Origin: JBPCRW01 sp050996405
GTDB taxonomy: Bacteria > Acidobacteriota > Blastocatellia > Pyrinomonadales > Pyrinomonadaceae
Length of the DNA stretch: 13,424 nt
Reading direction: 5' to 3'
Assembly: GCA_050996405.1 (NCBI GenBank)
Contig: JBPCRW010000172.1
Location: 1-13,424 of the forward strand
In this document: positions 6,555-13,424 of the stretch, one piece after another
How the letters are laid out: every line of letters begins with the position of its first letter
Numbering within the stretch: the stretch's first letter is position 1
Made by a program: the position numbers and the translations under genes
Notes under the pieces: model-generated
Databases searched by the model: none
What the model was told of the DNA's origin: nothing
Seen by the model: the letters and a program-made list of their open reading frames with translations, nothing else

Positions 6555-8093
6555 ATGTTCGAGCGATTGCACAAAACGAGTTTGCGGACGCGCCTTATTT
6601 TGCTGACCGCCGTTTCGATTATCGCGCTGCTGGTCGCGCTGGTTTCGGCGTGGCGCACGGCGCAAATGAGCGGAACTTTCGCGCGTCGGCAAGCCGAGTC
6701 GAGCGTTTCAAACGCCGTCCGCGAACTGCTGCGCGAGGCGCGAGATTATCCTTTCGGCAGAAACGATTCATCGGCGATTGGAAAAAAACCGTTGTTGCCG
6801 CACGAAAGGGATATTTTCGCGCGTTACGGCGACCCTTTTGCGCGTTCGTCGGCGATTGCTCTGCATCGTTTTCCAGAAACGGCGGGCGTTTTCTGCACGG
6901 CTGACGGCGATACGCAGGGCTTGACCGTCGCCGACAATTTCGGCGCGATATTGACGGCGCAAGAGCGTGAAGCTATCGAAAACGTCTGCCGACAAATTCC
7001 CTCGATGCGAGATTTCAGCACGCAGCAAATCGCCGTTGGCAATAAAACTTTGCTTGTTTCCGCCGCGCCGATTTCTTTTGAAACGAGCGATTCACCGTCC
7101 GGCTCGATTTCCGGCGCGGTCGCGTTTCGTCGCTGGCAGCCGCCGAGCGGTTTCAGCGATTGGTTCAGTTTATTGACGCAAGGATTTTTGCTCGTGTCCG
7201 TCGTCGGCTTGGCGATTTTTTCGTTTCTGACTTGGCGCGATTGGCAAAACGGAATGTGGGAAATCGAACACGGATTACGAAAAATCGCGGGCGATTTACG
7301 GGCGCGCATCAATCCGCCGCCGATGCCGGAACTTGATAAAATGAGCGATTCGATTAACGATTTAGCGGCAAATCTGGACGCGAATCTGCGCCGCCAAAAA
7401 GAACTCGAACAATCTTTGACGCAGAACGAAAAACTCGTCGCTTTGGGCAGGGTCATCGCCGGTGTCGCGCACGAAGTCCGCAACCCTCTGGCTTCGATGA
7501 AACTGAAAATTCAACTTGCCGAGCGTAACAAATTTGAGTCTGCAAAAGTCGAGAAAACTTTTGATGTGCTGCAGGAAGAAATTGAACGACTCGATAATTT
7601 GGTAAAAAAACTGCTCGACGTGAGCCGTCCGGCAAAACTGAATTTTTCTGACTTTTCTTTAACTGAACTGATTGAACAAAGACTTTCGCTGTTGGCAGAA
7701 AAAGCTGCCGCGCAAAACGCGCGTTTCGAGTTCGACAAGCCGCTTGGAAATGGGGAAATCCGCGCCGACCGCGAGCGGCTGGCGCAGGTTTTCGACAATA
7801 TTTTTCGCAACGCGCTCGAAGCGATGCCCGGCGGCGGCATTATTAAAGTTTCGCTCGAAGAAAAGCCGGACGTTTATCGCATACGAATTTCCGACATCGG
7901 AGGGGGGTTTTCGCCCGAAGAACGCGAACGACTTTTTGAGCCGTTTTTTACGACGAAGGATGAAGGCACGGGCTTAGGTTTAGCGATTTCACGCGAGATA
8001 ACCGAAGCGCACGGCGGCAAAATTTATCTTCTCGATTCGACCGAAGGCGCGACTTTTGTCATCGAACTGCCCCGAAAAGAATTAACAAATTAA
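6555..8093 (+). CDS. Membrane sensor histidine kinase (NtrB/ZraS-like)
   Basis: Senses an extracytoplasmic signal, autophosphorylates, and is expected to phosphorylate the response regulator at 9759. Its 512 residues run in this order. TM1 is about 13-32. A periplasmic sensor of about 170 residues follows, with only two cysteines (Cys114, Cys145). TM2 is about 203-226. Next come a HAMP-like linker with PELDKMSDSINDLAANL (258-274) and a coiled coil to 295. The HisKA domain carries the phospho-accepting His306 in GVAHEVRNPLASMK (303-316). The ATPase domain has an N box NIFRNALEA (415-423), a G1 box DIGGGFS (447-453), an F box FEPFFTT (461-467) and a G2 box GTGLGLAI (471-478). All catalytic boxes are intact. 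The sensor has no PAS or other domain I recognise. The ATG at 6555 lacks a Shine-Dalgarno. The gap to the next gene is 17 bp. Confidence 0.93.
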   Translation: MFERLHKTSLRTRLILLTAVSIIALLVALVSAWRTAQMSGTFARRQAESSVSNAVRELLREARDYPFGRNDSSAIGKKPLLPHERDIFARYGDPFARSSAIALHRFPETAGVFCTADGDTQGLTVADNFGAILTAQEREAIENVCRQIPSMRDFSTQQIAVGNKTLLVSAAPISFETSDSPSGSISGAVAFRRWQPPSGFSDWFSLLTQGFLLVSVVGLAIFSFLTWRDWQNGMWEIEHGLRKIAGDLRARINPPPMPELDKMSDSINDLAANLDANLRRQKELEQSLTQNEKLVALGRVIAGVAHEVRNPLASMKLKIQLAERNKFESAKVEKTFDVLQEEIERLDNLVKKLLDVSRPAKLNFSDFSLTELIEQRLSLLAEKAAAQNARFEFDKPLGNGEIRADRERLAQVFDNIFRNALEAMPGGGIIKVSLEEKPDVYRIRISDIGGGFSPEERERLFEPFFTTKDEGTGLGLAISREITEAHGGKIYLLDSTEGATFVIELPRKELTN

Positions 8094-8110
8094 AACCGGA
8101 GATTTTGCTT

Positions 8111-8458
8111 ATGAACTCGACTCTTTTAACTGTCGGCTTGTTGATAATTTCCAATACGTTTATGACGTTTGCTTGGTATGGGCATTTGAAATACAAATCG
8201 AGCGCGTTGTGGCTGGCGATTTTGGCAAGTTGGGGCTTGGCGTTTTTTGAATACGTTTTCCAAGTTCCGGCAAACCGCATTGGCGCGGAAGCCGGTTTGA
8301 CCCTCACGCATCTGAAAATTATTCAAGAATGCGTCACGCTGACGGTTTTTACAATCATTGCTTATTTCATGTTCGGCGAAACTTTGAAATGGAACAATCT
8401 TGTTTCATTTCTATTTCTGGTCGGCGCGGTTGTTTTTGCCTTCTGGGGCAAGGAGTGA
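8111..8458 (+). CDS. Small 4-TM membrane protein, DUF486/DMT6 type
   Basis: A 115-residue inner-membrane protein with four predicted helices (about 4-22, 31-50, 68-88, 95-112). Features typical of the DUF486 branch of the drug/metabolite transporter superfamily are WYGHLK near residue 22-27, ASWGLAFFEY (39-48), QVPANRIG (51-58), LKIIQE (68-73) and the final FMFGETLKWN / GAVVFAFWG. Family substrates are unknown; members have half the length of a ten-helix DMT carrier and may act as oligomers. ATG at 8111 is chosen over TTG at 8105 because GGAG lies 9 nt upstream of it. It lies between the kinase and the MFS gene and ends 3 bp before the latter, with AAGGAG for the next gene inside its last codons. 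Confidence 0.88.
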   Translation: MNSTLLTVGLLIISNTFMTFAWYGHLKYKSSALWLAILASWGLAFFEYVFQVPANRIGAEAGLTLTHLKIIQECVTLTVFTIIAYFMFGETLKWNNLVSFLFLVGAVVFAFWGKE

Positions 8459-8461
8459 AAA

Positions 8462-9748
8462 ATGGCAAACGACATTATAAACTACGGCGAAACGACCGTC
8501 AGCCGTCAAAGCCTGCGCGGTCTGGATTGGCTGAATTTTTTTCTGGCGGACGTGCAGGGCGGCATCGGACCGTATCTGGCAGTTTATCTGCTGGCGGTCT
8601 ATCATTGGGATGCGGCGAAAATCGGCTGGGCGATGTCGGCGGCAGGGATAGCGGGCATCGTCGCGCAGACTCCCGCCGGTTGGCTGGTTGATAAACTGCG
8701 GCAAAAACGCGCGTTTATTATCGCCGCCGTCGCGCTGATTGCCGCAAGCTGTCTGTCAATGGTGTTTTGGGTGACGATGCCCGGAGTACTTACAGCGCAA
8801 ATCGTTACGGGAGTGAGCGGCGCGGTTGTCGGTCCGACGCTGGCGGCGATTACTTTGGGGCTCGTCGGTCGCAAACAGTTTTCCAGACAGATGGGGCGAA
8901 ATCAGGCAATCAATCACACGGGCAACGTTATTGCCGCCGCCGCGTTCGGTTTTCTCGGTTATTATTTTTCCGACAAATATATTTTTTATCTCATCGTCTT
9001 GATGTCGGTTTTCACCGTTCTCGCGTTTTTGCGGATTCGTAAAACGGACATTGATTATGATTTGGCGCGCGGCTCGACGGAAGAAAAATCGAAAAAAACG
9101 GAAGCGAACATCTCTGGAATCGGGGCAGTACTGCACGACAAGCGGATTTTGATTTTTTCGGCGGCGGTCATCCTGTTTCATTTCGCCAACGCCGCGATGC
9201 TGCCGCTGGTAGGTCAGGAATTAGCCGAAGAATCCGCGCGCGCTTCCGCCGCCTATCTTTCCGCCTGCATCATCACCGCGCAAATCGTGATGATTCCGGT
9301 GACGGGACTGGCGGGAAAATACATCTCGAATTGGGGCAGAAAACCCATATTTCTCGTTGCCTTTCTCGCGCTTCCGTTGCGCGGCGCGCTTTATACTTTG
9401 AGCGGCAATCCGTATTATCTGGTTTCGGTGCAGATCTTGGACGGCGTGGCGGGCGGGATTTTCGGCGTAGCCAGCTTGATTATGATTTCCGATTTGACGA
9501 GCGGCACGGGACGCTTCAATCTGGTGCAGGGCGCAATCGGCACGGCGACCGGAATCGGCGCGTCACTTAGCACAGTAGCTGCCGGTTACATCGTCAAAGC
9601 CTTCGGATACAACACGGGATTTTTATTTTTAGCTGCCGTCGCCGTCGCTGCGCTGATAGTTTTCTGGCTGTTTGTCGGCGAAACGGAAAATCTCGACGGC
9701 AAAGACGATCGAAAAGTAAAATTGAAAATGGCGGAAAGTCCGGCGTGA
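8462..9748 (+). CDS. Major facilitator superfamily transporter
   Basis: Its 428 residues and about twelve hydrophobic helices split into two bundles around a charged loop at 192-220 (KTDIDYDLARGSTEEKSKKT). The MFS motif A is GWLVDKLRQKR (73-83), and its second-half relative is GKYISNWGRKP (285-295). The N terminus is cytoplasmic, with a short hydrophilic lead and LDWLNFFLADVQGGIGPYL as helix 1. The asymmetric two-bundle look and the absence of sugar-type motifs suggest an exporter or metabolite carrier, but the substrate cannot be read from sequence. AAGGAG 6 nt before the ATG gives it the strongest ribosome site in the operon. The next gene starts 10 bp after its stop. Control by the flanking kinase and regulator is inferred from this position. 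Confidence 0.93.
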   Translation: MANDIINYGETTVSRQSLRGLDWLNFFLADVQGGIGPYLAVYLLAVYHWDAAKIGWAMSAAGIAGIVAQTPAGWLVDKLRQKRAFIIAAVALIAASCLSMVFWVTMPGVLTAQIVTGVSGAVVGPTLAAITLGLVGRKQFSRQMGRNQAINHTGNVIAAAAFGFLGYYFSDKYIFYLIVLMSVFTVLAFLRIRKTDIDYDLARGSTEEKSKKTEANISGIGAVLHDKRILIFSAAVILFHFANAAMLPLVGQELAEESARASAAYLSACIITAQIVMIPVTGLAGKYISNWGRKPIFLVAFLALPLRGALYTLSGNPYYLVSVQILDGVAGGIFGVASLIMISDLTSGTGRFNLVQGAIGTATGIGASLSTVAAGYIVKAFGYNTGFLFLAAVAVAALIVFWLFVGETENLDGKDDRKVKLKMAESPA

Positions 9749-9758
9749 TTTGTATCGA

Positions 9759-11144
9759 ATGAAAAACAAAAAAATTTTAGTCGTTGATGACGAAAAAAAT
9801 TTGCGCGAGTCGCTCGTCGAATTAGTCGAAGGCGAAGGCTTTGAAGCGCAGCAAGCAGCAGACGGCGCGGAAGCGTTACTGAAAATTCGCGCCGGAAAAT
9901 TCGTCTGCGTTTTTCTAGATATTAGGATGCCGCGAATGGACGGGCTTCAGCTTCTTGCAAAGCTACGCAAGGAAAATTTATCGAACGCGCCGGTGGTCGT
10001 CATCAGCGCGTTCGGCGAAAGCTCGCACACGATTGAAGCGATGCGTTTGGGCGCGTTTGATTACATCACGAAGCCGCTCGACATCGAAGAAATTTTGCGG
10101 ACTTTGAATCGCGCCGTCGCGCAAGCCGAGCAGCTCGACGCGACGCGAGATGCGAAAAATAAAGCTGTTTCCAGAATTGCAAAAACTTCGGAAAAGGTCG
10201 AAATCATCGGCACGAGCCGCGCAATACGCGAAGTTTTCAAACAAATCGGGCGCGTCGCGGCGACGAACGCCACCGTTTTAATCACTGGCGAATCGGGAAC
10301 GGGAAAGGAACTTGTGGCAAGGGCGATTCACGAGCATTCAGTTCGTCGAAGCGAGCCGTTCATCGCCGTCAACTGCGGCGCGATACCGGAAAATTTAATC
10401 GAATCCGAGCTTTTCGGCTACGAGCGAGGCGCGTTCACCGGCGCGGTTTCGACGAAAAAAGGACGTTTTGAAATTGCGAATCGCGGCACGATTTTTCTGG
10501 ACGAAATCGGCGAAATGCCTGTGCAGGCGCAGGTCAAACTTCTGCGTTTTTTACAGGAGAGAAAAATCGTGCGCGTCGGCTCTGCGAATTTAATTCCGGT
10601 TGACGCGCGCGTGATTGCCGCCACAAACCGCGATCTGGCAAAGGAGATTGCCGAAGGACGTTTTCGTGAAGATTTATTTTATCGCCTGAACGTTGTGGCA
10701 ATTCATCTGCCGCCACTGCGCGAGCGTCTGGCGGACGTTCCGCAGCTTGCCGAGTTTTTTCTCGAAAAAGCGACGGCGCGAAACAATCTTCAGCCGAAGG
10801 TTTTAACCGAAGCGGCAATGAGAATTCTGATAAATCGTGATTTTGCCGGAAACGTCCGCGAACTCGAAAACATCGTCGAACGCGCCGCCGTCACGAGCGG
10901 AACGTCGGCTTTGGTCTTACCCGAACATCTAGCAGGCGACGCATCCAATTTCGTCAATCGTTCATCAAAGGAAAACTTTCTGGATTTGCCGTTTAAGGAA
11001 GCCGTTGCCAATCTGGAACGCGCTCTGATTCTGCGAGCTTTGATTGATTCCGGCGGAAATCGCTCGGAAGCGGCGCGGGCATTAGGCATAAATCGTCGCC
11101 TGCTTTACGATAAAATCGAGGAGCATAAAATTAACGAAAATTGA
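9759..11144 (+). CDS. Sigma-54-dependent response regulator (NtrC family)
   Basis: DNA-binding activator of sigma-54 RNA polymerase, probably phosphorylated by the kinase at 6555. With ATG at 9759 it has 461 residues. Receiver 1-120 has the acidic pocket Asp10/Asp11, phospho-acceptor Asp54 (FLDIRMPRMDG), Ser83 and Lys105 (ITKPLD). The AAA+ domain, about 147-390, has Walker A GESGTGKE (177-184), the sigma-54 contact loop GAFTGA (224-229), Walker B GTIFLDEIGEM (243-253), and FREDLFYRLNV with its arginines (302-312). A C-terminal Fis-type helix-turn-helix has NRSEAARALGINRRLLYDKI (434-453). All parts are intact. A TTG at 9750 would add three residues; MKNKKILVVDDEKN is the more typical beginning. 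No clear Shine-Dalgarno, so translation may be coupled to the MFS gene. It ends 13 bp before the convergent ndh, with no terminator between. Confidence 0.95.
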   Translation: MKNKKILVVDDEKNLRESLVELVEGEGFEAQQAADGAEALLKIRAGKFVCVFLDIRMPRMDGLQLLAKLRKENLSNAPVVVISAFGESSHTIEAMRLGAFDYITKPLDIEEILRTLNRAVAQAEQLDATRDAKNKAVSRIAKTSEKVEIIGTSRAIREVFKQIGRVAATNATVLITGESGTGKELVARAIHEHSVRRSEPFIAVNCGAIPENLIESELFGYERGAFTGAVSTKKGRFEIANRGTIFLDEIGEMPVQAQVKLLRFLQERKIVRVGSANLIPVDARVIAATNRDLAKEIAEGRFREDLFYRLNVVAIHLPPLRERLADVPQLAEFFLEKATARNNLQPKVLTEAAMRILINRDFAGNVRELENIVERAAVTSGTSALVLPEHLAGDASNFVNRSSKENFLDLPFKEAVANLERALILRALIDSGGNRSEAARALGINRRLLYDKIEEHKINEN

Positions 11145-11157
11145 AGATTGGTTTATT

Positions 11158-12495
11158 TTACAAAACTGTTTGTTTCTTTTTTTGTTCAACCGGAATTTCC
11201 GTCTTGCCTTCGAGAAAACGCATCGCGTCGCGCAGTTCTTCGGCATCGCCCGTAATCAGTCTCGCGCTTCTCTCTCTCGTCAAATACGCCCAAAACCATT
11301 CGCTCAAAACGAACAGGCGATTGCGAAAACCGATAAGAATAAGAATGTGTATAAACAGCCACATCAGCCACGCGATAAAGCCGGAAAAATGCCAGCTTCC
11401 GACCTGTGCGACCGCCGCGCTGCGCCCGATGGTCGCCATCGTTCCTTTGTCAAAATACTTGAAATTTTTTCGTTCTTCGCCGCGCAAATCACGCAGAATA
11501 TTTTCCGTCGCAGTTTCCGCTTCCTGCTGCGCGGCGGGCGCGAGTCCGGGAACTTGAACGCCGTTTGCGTCCTTCAGTGAAGCCATATCGCCGATGACGA
11601 AAATGTTTTTGTCATCGGGAATTGATAAATCCGGCTGAACTAAAACCCGTCCGGCTTTATCGATTTCCGCGCCCAGAGCCTTGCCTAAAAATGAAGCCGA
11701 AACGCCCGTCGCCCAGACAACGACGCTGCATTTAATCCAGTCTTCGCCGACCTTGATGCGTCCCGGTTCGATGTCTGTCACAAAACTGTTTTTGAAAACT
11801 TCCACGCCCAAATCGCGCAACTGTTTTTCGGCTTTGACGGATAAATCTTCGGCGAAAGTTCCGAGAATGCGATTCGAGCCTTCGTAAAGCAAAACGCGGG
11901 TTTTGCGCGTGTCAATCGCTTTGAAATCCTTTGCCAACGCCTGCCGCGCGATTCCGGCAATCGCTCCGGCAAGTTCGACTCCGGTCGGACCTGCGCCGAC
12001 GACAGCGAAAATCAAAGGTTCGTATTCGCCTTTGATAATCGCTTCGCGCTCGGCGAGTTCAAACGCCAGCAGCACGCGGCGGCGAATTTCCAGAGCATCT
12101 TCGACGGTTTTCAAACCCGGCGCGTCCTGTTCCCAGTTGTCGTGACCGCAATACGAATGCCGCGCGCCCGCCGCAACAATCAAATAATCGAACGGAATTT
12201 CCGAGCCGTCGTGCAGTTTGACCTTTTTATTTTCCTTGTCGAAACTGACGACTTCGCCCAGAATTACTTCGATGTTTTTGTAATTGTGCAGAATGCGTCG
12301 AATCGGCGACGCGATTTCGCCCGGCGACAGCACGGCAGTTGCCACCTGATACAGCAGCGGCTGAAATGTATGATGATTTTTGCGGTCAATCAAAGTCACT
12401 TCGACCGGCTCGCCTGCCAATTCTTTCGCCGCCTGCAAACCGCCGAATCCGCCGCCGATAATTATGACTTTCGGTTTTTCTCTGCGCGTTTTCAT
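11158..12495 (-). CDS. ndh: Type II NADH:quinone oxidoreductase (NDH-2)
   Basis: Single-subunit, non-proton-pumping NADH dehydrogenase on the cytoplasmic face of the inner membrane; passes electrons from NADH through FAD to quinone. ATG at 12495 is preferred (445 residues) because AGGA lies 8 nt upstream; the ATG at 12504 overlaps that site. FAD-binding GGGFGG is at 14-19, QPLLYQVATAVLSPGEIASPIR at about 45-66, and the NADH-binding VVGAGPTGVELAG at 165-177 with Glu205 at the end of the following strand. The second FAD contact is FVIGDMASL (299-307), and AAQQEAE (321-327) is the quinone-site region. The C terminus has the hydrophobic/aromatic stretch at about 376-405 (WLMWLFIHILILIGF...), which gives membrane attachment. 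A short hydrophilic Lys/Gln tail ends it. Convergent with the response regulator and divergent from metG. The promoter carries a CRP/FNR-like palindrome. Confidence 0.94.
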   Translation of the reverse strand: MKTRREKPKVIIIGGGFGGLQAAKELAGEPVEVTLIDRKNHHTFQPLLYQVATAVLSPGEIASPIRRILHNYKNIEVILGEVVSFDKENKKVKLHDGSEIPFDYLIVAAGARHSYCGHDNWEQDAPGLKTVEDALEIRRRVLLAFELAEREAIIKGEYEPLIFAVVGAGPTGVELAGAIAGIARQALAKDFKAIDTRKTRVLLYEGSNRILGTFAEDLSVKAEKQLRDLGVEVFKNSFVTDIEPGRIKVGEDWIKCSVVVWATGVSASFLGKALGAEIDKAGRVLVQPDLSIPDDKNIFVIGDMASLKDANGVQVPGLAPAAQQEAETATENILRDLRGEERKNFKYFDKGTMATIGRSAAVAQVGSWHFSGFIAWLMWLFIHILILIGFRNRLFVLSEWFWAYLTRERSARLITGDAEELRDAMRFLEGKTEIPVEQKKKQTVL

Positions 12496-12522
12496 AGTCA
12501 CCATCCTTTATCTTCATTACAT

Positions 12523-12551
12523 ATCTTAACATTGTGTGAAATGATTCACAA
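12523..12551 (-). promoter_or_regulatory. Sigma-70-like promoter of ndh
   Basis: On the minus strand TTGTGA (12551-12546) and TAAGAT (12528-12523) lie 17 bp apart, each matching consensus at 4 of 6. The start would be near 12516, giving a leader of about 20 nt that contains the AGGA ribosome site (12507-12504). The palindrome at 12530-12553 covers the -35 and spacer. Confidence 0.5.
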
Positions 12552-12553
12552 TG
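12530..12553. promoter_or_regulatory. CRP/FNR-type operator in the ndh promoter
   Basis: TGTGA (12535-12539), 6 bp, TCACA (12546-12550): exactly the E. coli CRP half-site layout. A second, nested palindrome, CATTGTG (12530-12536) with CACAATG (12547-12553), is centred 1 bp away. Both lie over the ndh -35/spacer, the position expected for repression. For metG the centre is about 85 bp upstream of the -35. The sequence is seen; the binding protein is inferred. Confidence 0.55.
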
Positions 12554-12635
12554 GTTTTATGAGTTTAAATGTCCAAATTCTGGCGGAATTTATCCCGCTT
12601 TTCTGTTCGATAAAAGACAAATAAAAACTTCTAAT

Positions 12636-12663
12636 TTGCCGAAACGCGCAAACACCTTATAAT
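12636..12663 (+). promoter_or_regulatory. Sigma-70 promoter of metG
   Basis: TTGCCG (12636-12641), 16 bp, perfect TATAAT (12658-12663). Transcription would begin near 12670, about 10 nt before the ATG, and no Shine-Dalgarno is present in the leader. Confidence 0.6.
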
Positions 12664-12679
12664 TGAGTTTTTTATTGCG

Positions 12680-13424
12680 ATGGAAACTTTCTACATTACA
12701 ACGCCGATTTATTACGCCAACAGTTTGCCGCATCTCGGACATCTTTACACGACGACGGTTGTCGATATTGTGTCGAAACACAAACGGCAACGCGGTTTTG
12801 ACACATTTTTTCTGACGGGAACGGACGAACACGGCGTAAATATTCAGCGCATCGCCGAATCGAAAAATCAAACGCCGCAGGAATATGTTGATTTTATTTC
12901 GTCGGAAATGAAAAAAATGTTTGCCGATTTTGGTTTGACCGATTACGACGTTTTTATGCGGACGAGCGAAAAATTTCATTACGAAGCGGTGCAGAATTTG
13001 TGGCGCGAAATTGCGAAAAACAAATCGCCGAAGGGAAATTCGACAATTTACAAGGGTTTTTATGAAGCGTGGTTTTGTCCGAACTGCGCCGAATTTAAAA
13101 CCGAAACGGAATACGAAATCCGCGAAGACGAAAAATTTCCGCGCTGTCTGATTCACGAAAAACCGCTCGATTTGGTGAAAGAGGAAAGTTATTTTTTTAG
13201 GTTGTCGGATTACGACGAATTTTTGCTTGAAAAGATTGAGAAAAATCCCGCTTTAATTCGTCCCGAAGCGAGAAAAAATGAAGTTTTGTCGTTTATCAAA
13301 AGCGGTTTGCAAGACCTTTCAATTTCGCGTGAAAAAAAATCGGTCAGTTGGGGAATTCCCGTTCCTGATGACGCGAATCACGTTATGTATGTGTGGCTTG
13401 ATGCGCTTTCAAATTACATCACAG
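12680..13424 (+). CDS. metG: Methionyl-tRNA synthetase, N-terminal part (cut by window end)
   Basis: Class I synthetase that charges tRNA-Met and initiator tRNA. 248 codons are visible and the frame runs off the window, so the KMSKS loop, the anticodon-binding domain and any C-terminal tRNA-binding domain are not seen. It starts METFYITTPIYYANSLPHLGHLYTT, with the HIGH signature as HLGH at 18-21. TGTDEHGVNIQ follows at 46-56. The connective peptide has one zinc knuckle, Cys133-x2-Cys136 and Cys156-x2-His159 (CPNC and CLIH). KEESYFFRLSDY (167-178) and WGIPVPDD...MYVWLDALSNYIT (224-248) are family signatures. The ATG at 12680 is the only start consistent with the family N terminus; the initiation region has no ribosome binding site. 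A 188-codon minus-strand frame across this region is only its shadow. Confidence 0.97.
   Translation, partial: METFYITTPIYYANSLPHLGHLYTTTVVDIVSKHKRQRGFDTFFLTGTDEHGVNIQRIAESKNQTPQEYVDFISSEMKKMFADFGLTDYDVFMRTSEKFHYEAVQNLWREIAKNKSPKGNSTIYKGFYEAWFCPNCAEFKTETEYEIREDEKFPRCLIHEKPLDLVKEESYFFRLSDYDEFLLEKIEKNPALIRPEARKNEVLSFIKSGLQDLSISREKKSVSWGIPVPDDANHVMYVWLDALSNYIT

Noticed and set aside
6824..7483. 219-codon open frame on the minus strand
   Set aside because: It is antisense to the histidine kinase, Ser/Lys/Arg-rich and low in character; a shadow of the kinase gene.
11145..11157. Terminator between the convergent response regulator and ndh genes
   Set aside because: Only 13 bp with no inverted repeat; termination must occur inside the opposite gene or by Rho.
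12585..12598. GG-N10-GC spacing upstream of metG as a sigma-54 promoter
   Set aside because: Flanking bases do not match TGGCAC or TTGC, and metG has a perfect TATAAT nearer the start.
12142..12624. 160-codon open frame on the plus strand reaching into the ndh/metG spacer
   Set aside because: Most of it is antisense to ndh, and the ndh promoter and operator lie within its end; no ribosome site and no recognisable protein.
12590..13156. 188-codon open frame on the minus strand
   Set aside because: It lies antisense to the clearly recognisable metG; its protein is Phe/Arg/Asn-rich and has no family features.

Overview
The window looks like ordinary chromosome of a Gram-negative bacterium. Evidence for this is the set of housekeeping genes on both strands (aromatic amino acid, tRNA charging and folate genes), a lipoprotein signal, and NtrC-type regulation. 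Base composition is close to balanced, with many gcg, cgc, aaa and gaa triplets. Protein style, heptameric intergenic repeats and several promoters sitting almost on the start codon fit an acidobacterium of the Blastocatellia kind. That placement is an inference from general impression and was not tested by search. I see no tRNA, rRNA, CRISPR array, insertion sequence or phage gene.

Left part, 1-3261: the tail of an unidentified plus-strand gene meets aroF (DAHP synthase, minus strand) stop to stop in one TTAA. Upstream of aroF on the same strand is argS. The gap between them carries degenerate 7-bp repeats and a promoter for aroF.

Middle left, 3395-5473, plus strand: a small unknown acidic protein overlaps larC (nickel-pincer cofactor synthesis) by 20 bp, and larC is followed after 5 bp by folE (GTP cyclohydrolase I). 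Inside larC, exactly between its two halves, lies an in-frame insertion made of heptamer tandem repeats.

Middle right, 5474-11144, plus strand: a 234-bp regulatory region precedes a lipoprotein with two similar beta-rich domains. Then come a membrane histidine kinase, a small 4-TM protein (DUF486/DMT6 type), an MFS transporter and a sigma-54-dependent response regulator. The last four are packed with gaps of 17, 3 and 10 bp, so they are probably one operon. The kinase and regulator look like a cognate pair that brackets two membrane proteins. The 234-bp region contains a GG-N10-GC sigma-54-like promoter with a palindrome about 109 bp upstream of its predicted start. This suggests that the regulator drives the lipoprotein gene, a layout reminiscent of ZraP/ZraSR but with different parts. 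This is the best candidate for an undescribed system in the window.

Right part, 11158-13424: a type II NADH dehydrogenase (ndh, minus strand) is convergent with the response regulator and divergent from metG (plus strand, cut by the window end). The region between ndh and metG contains a perfect TGTGA-N6-TCACA palindrome over the -35 element of the ndh promoter, and a separate TATAAT promoter for metG with a very short leader.
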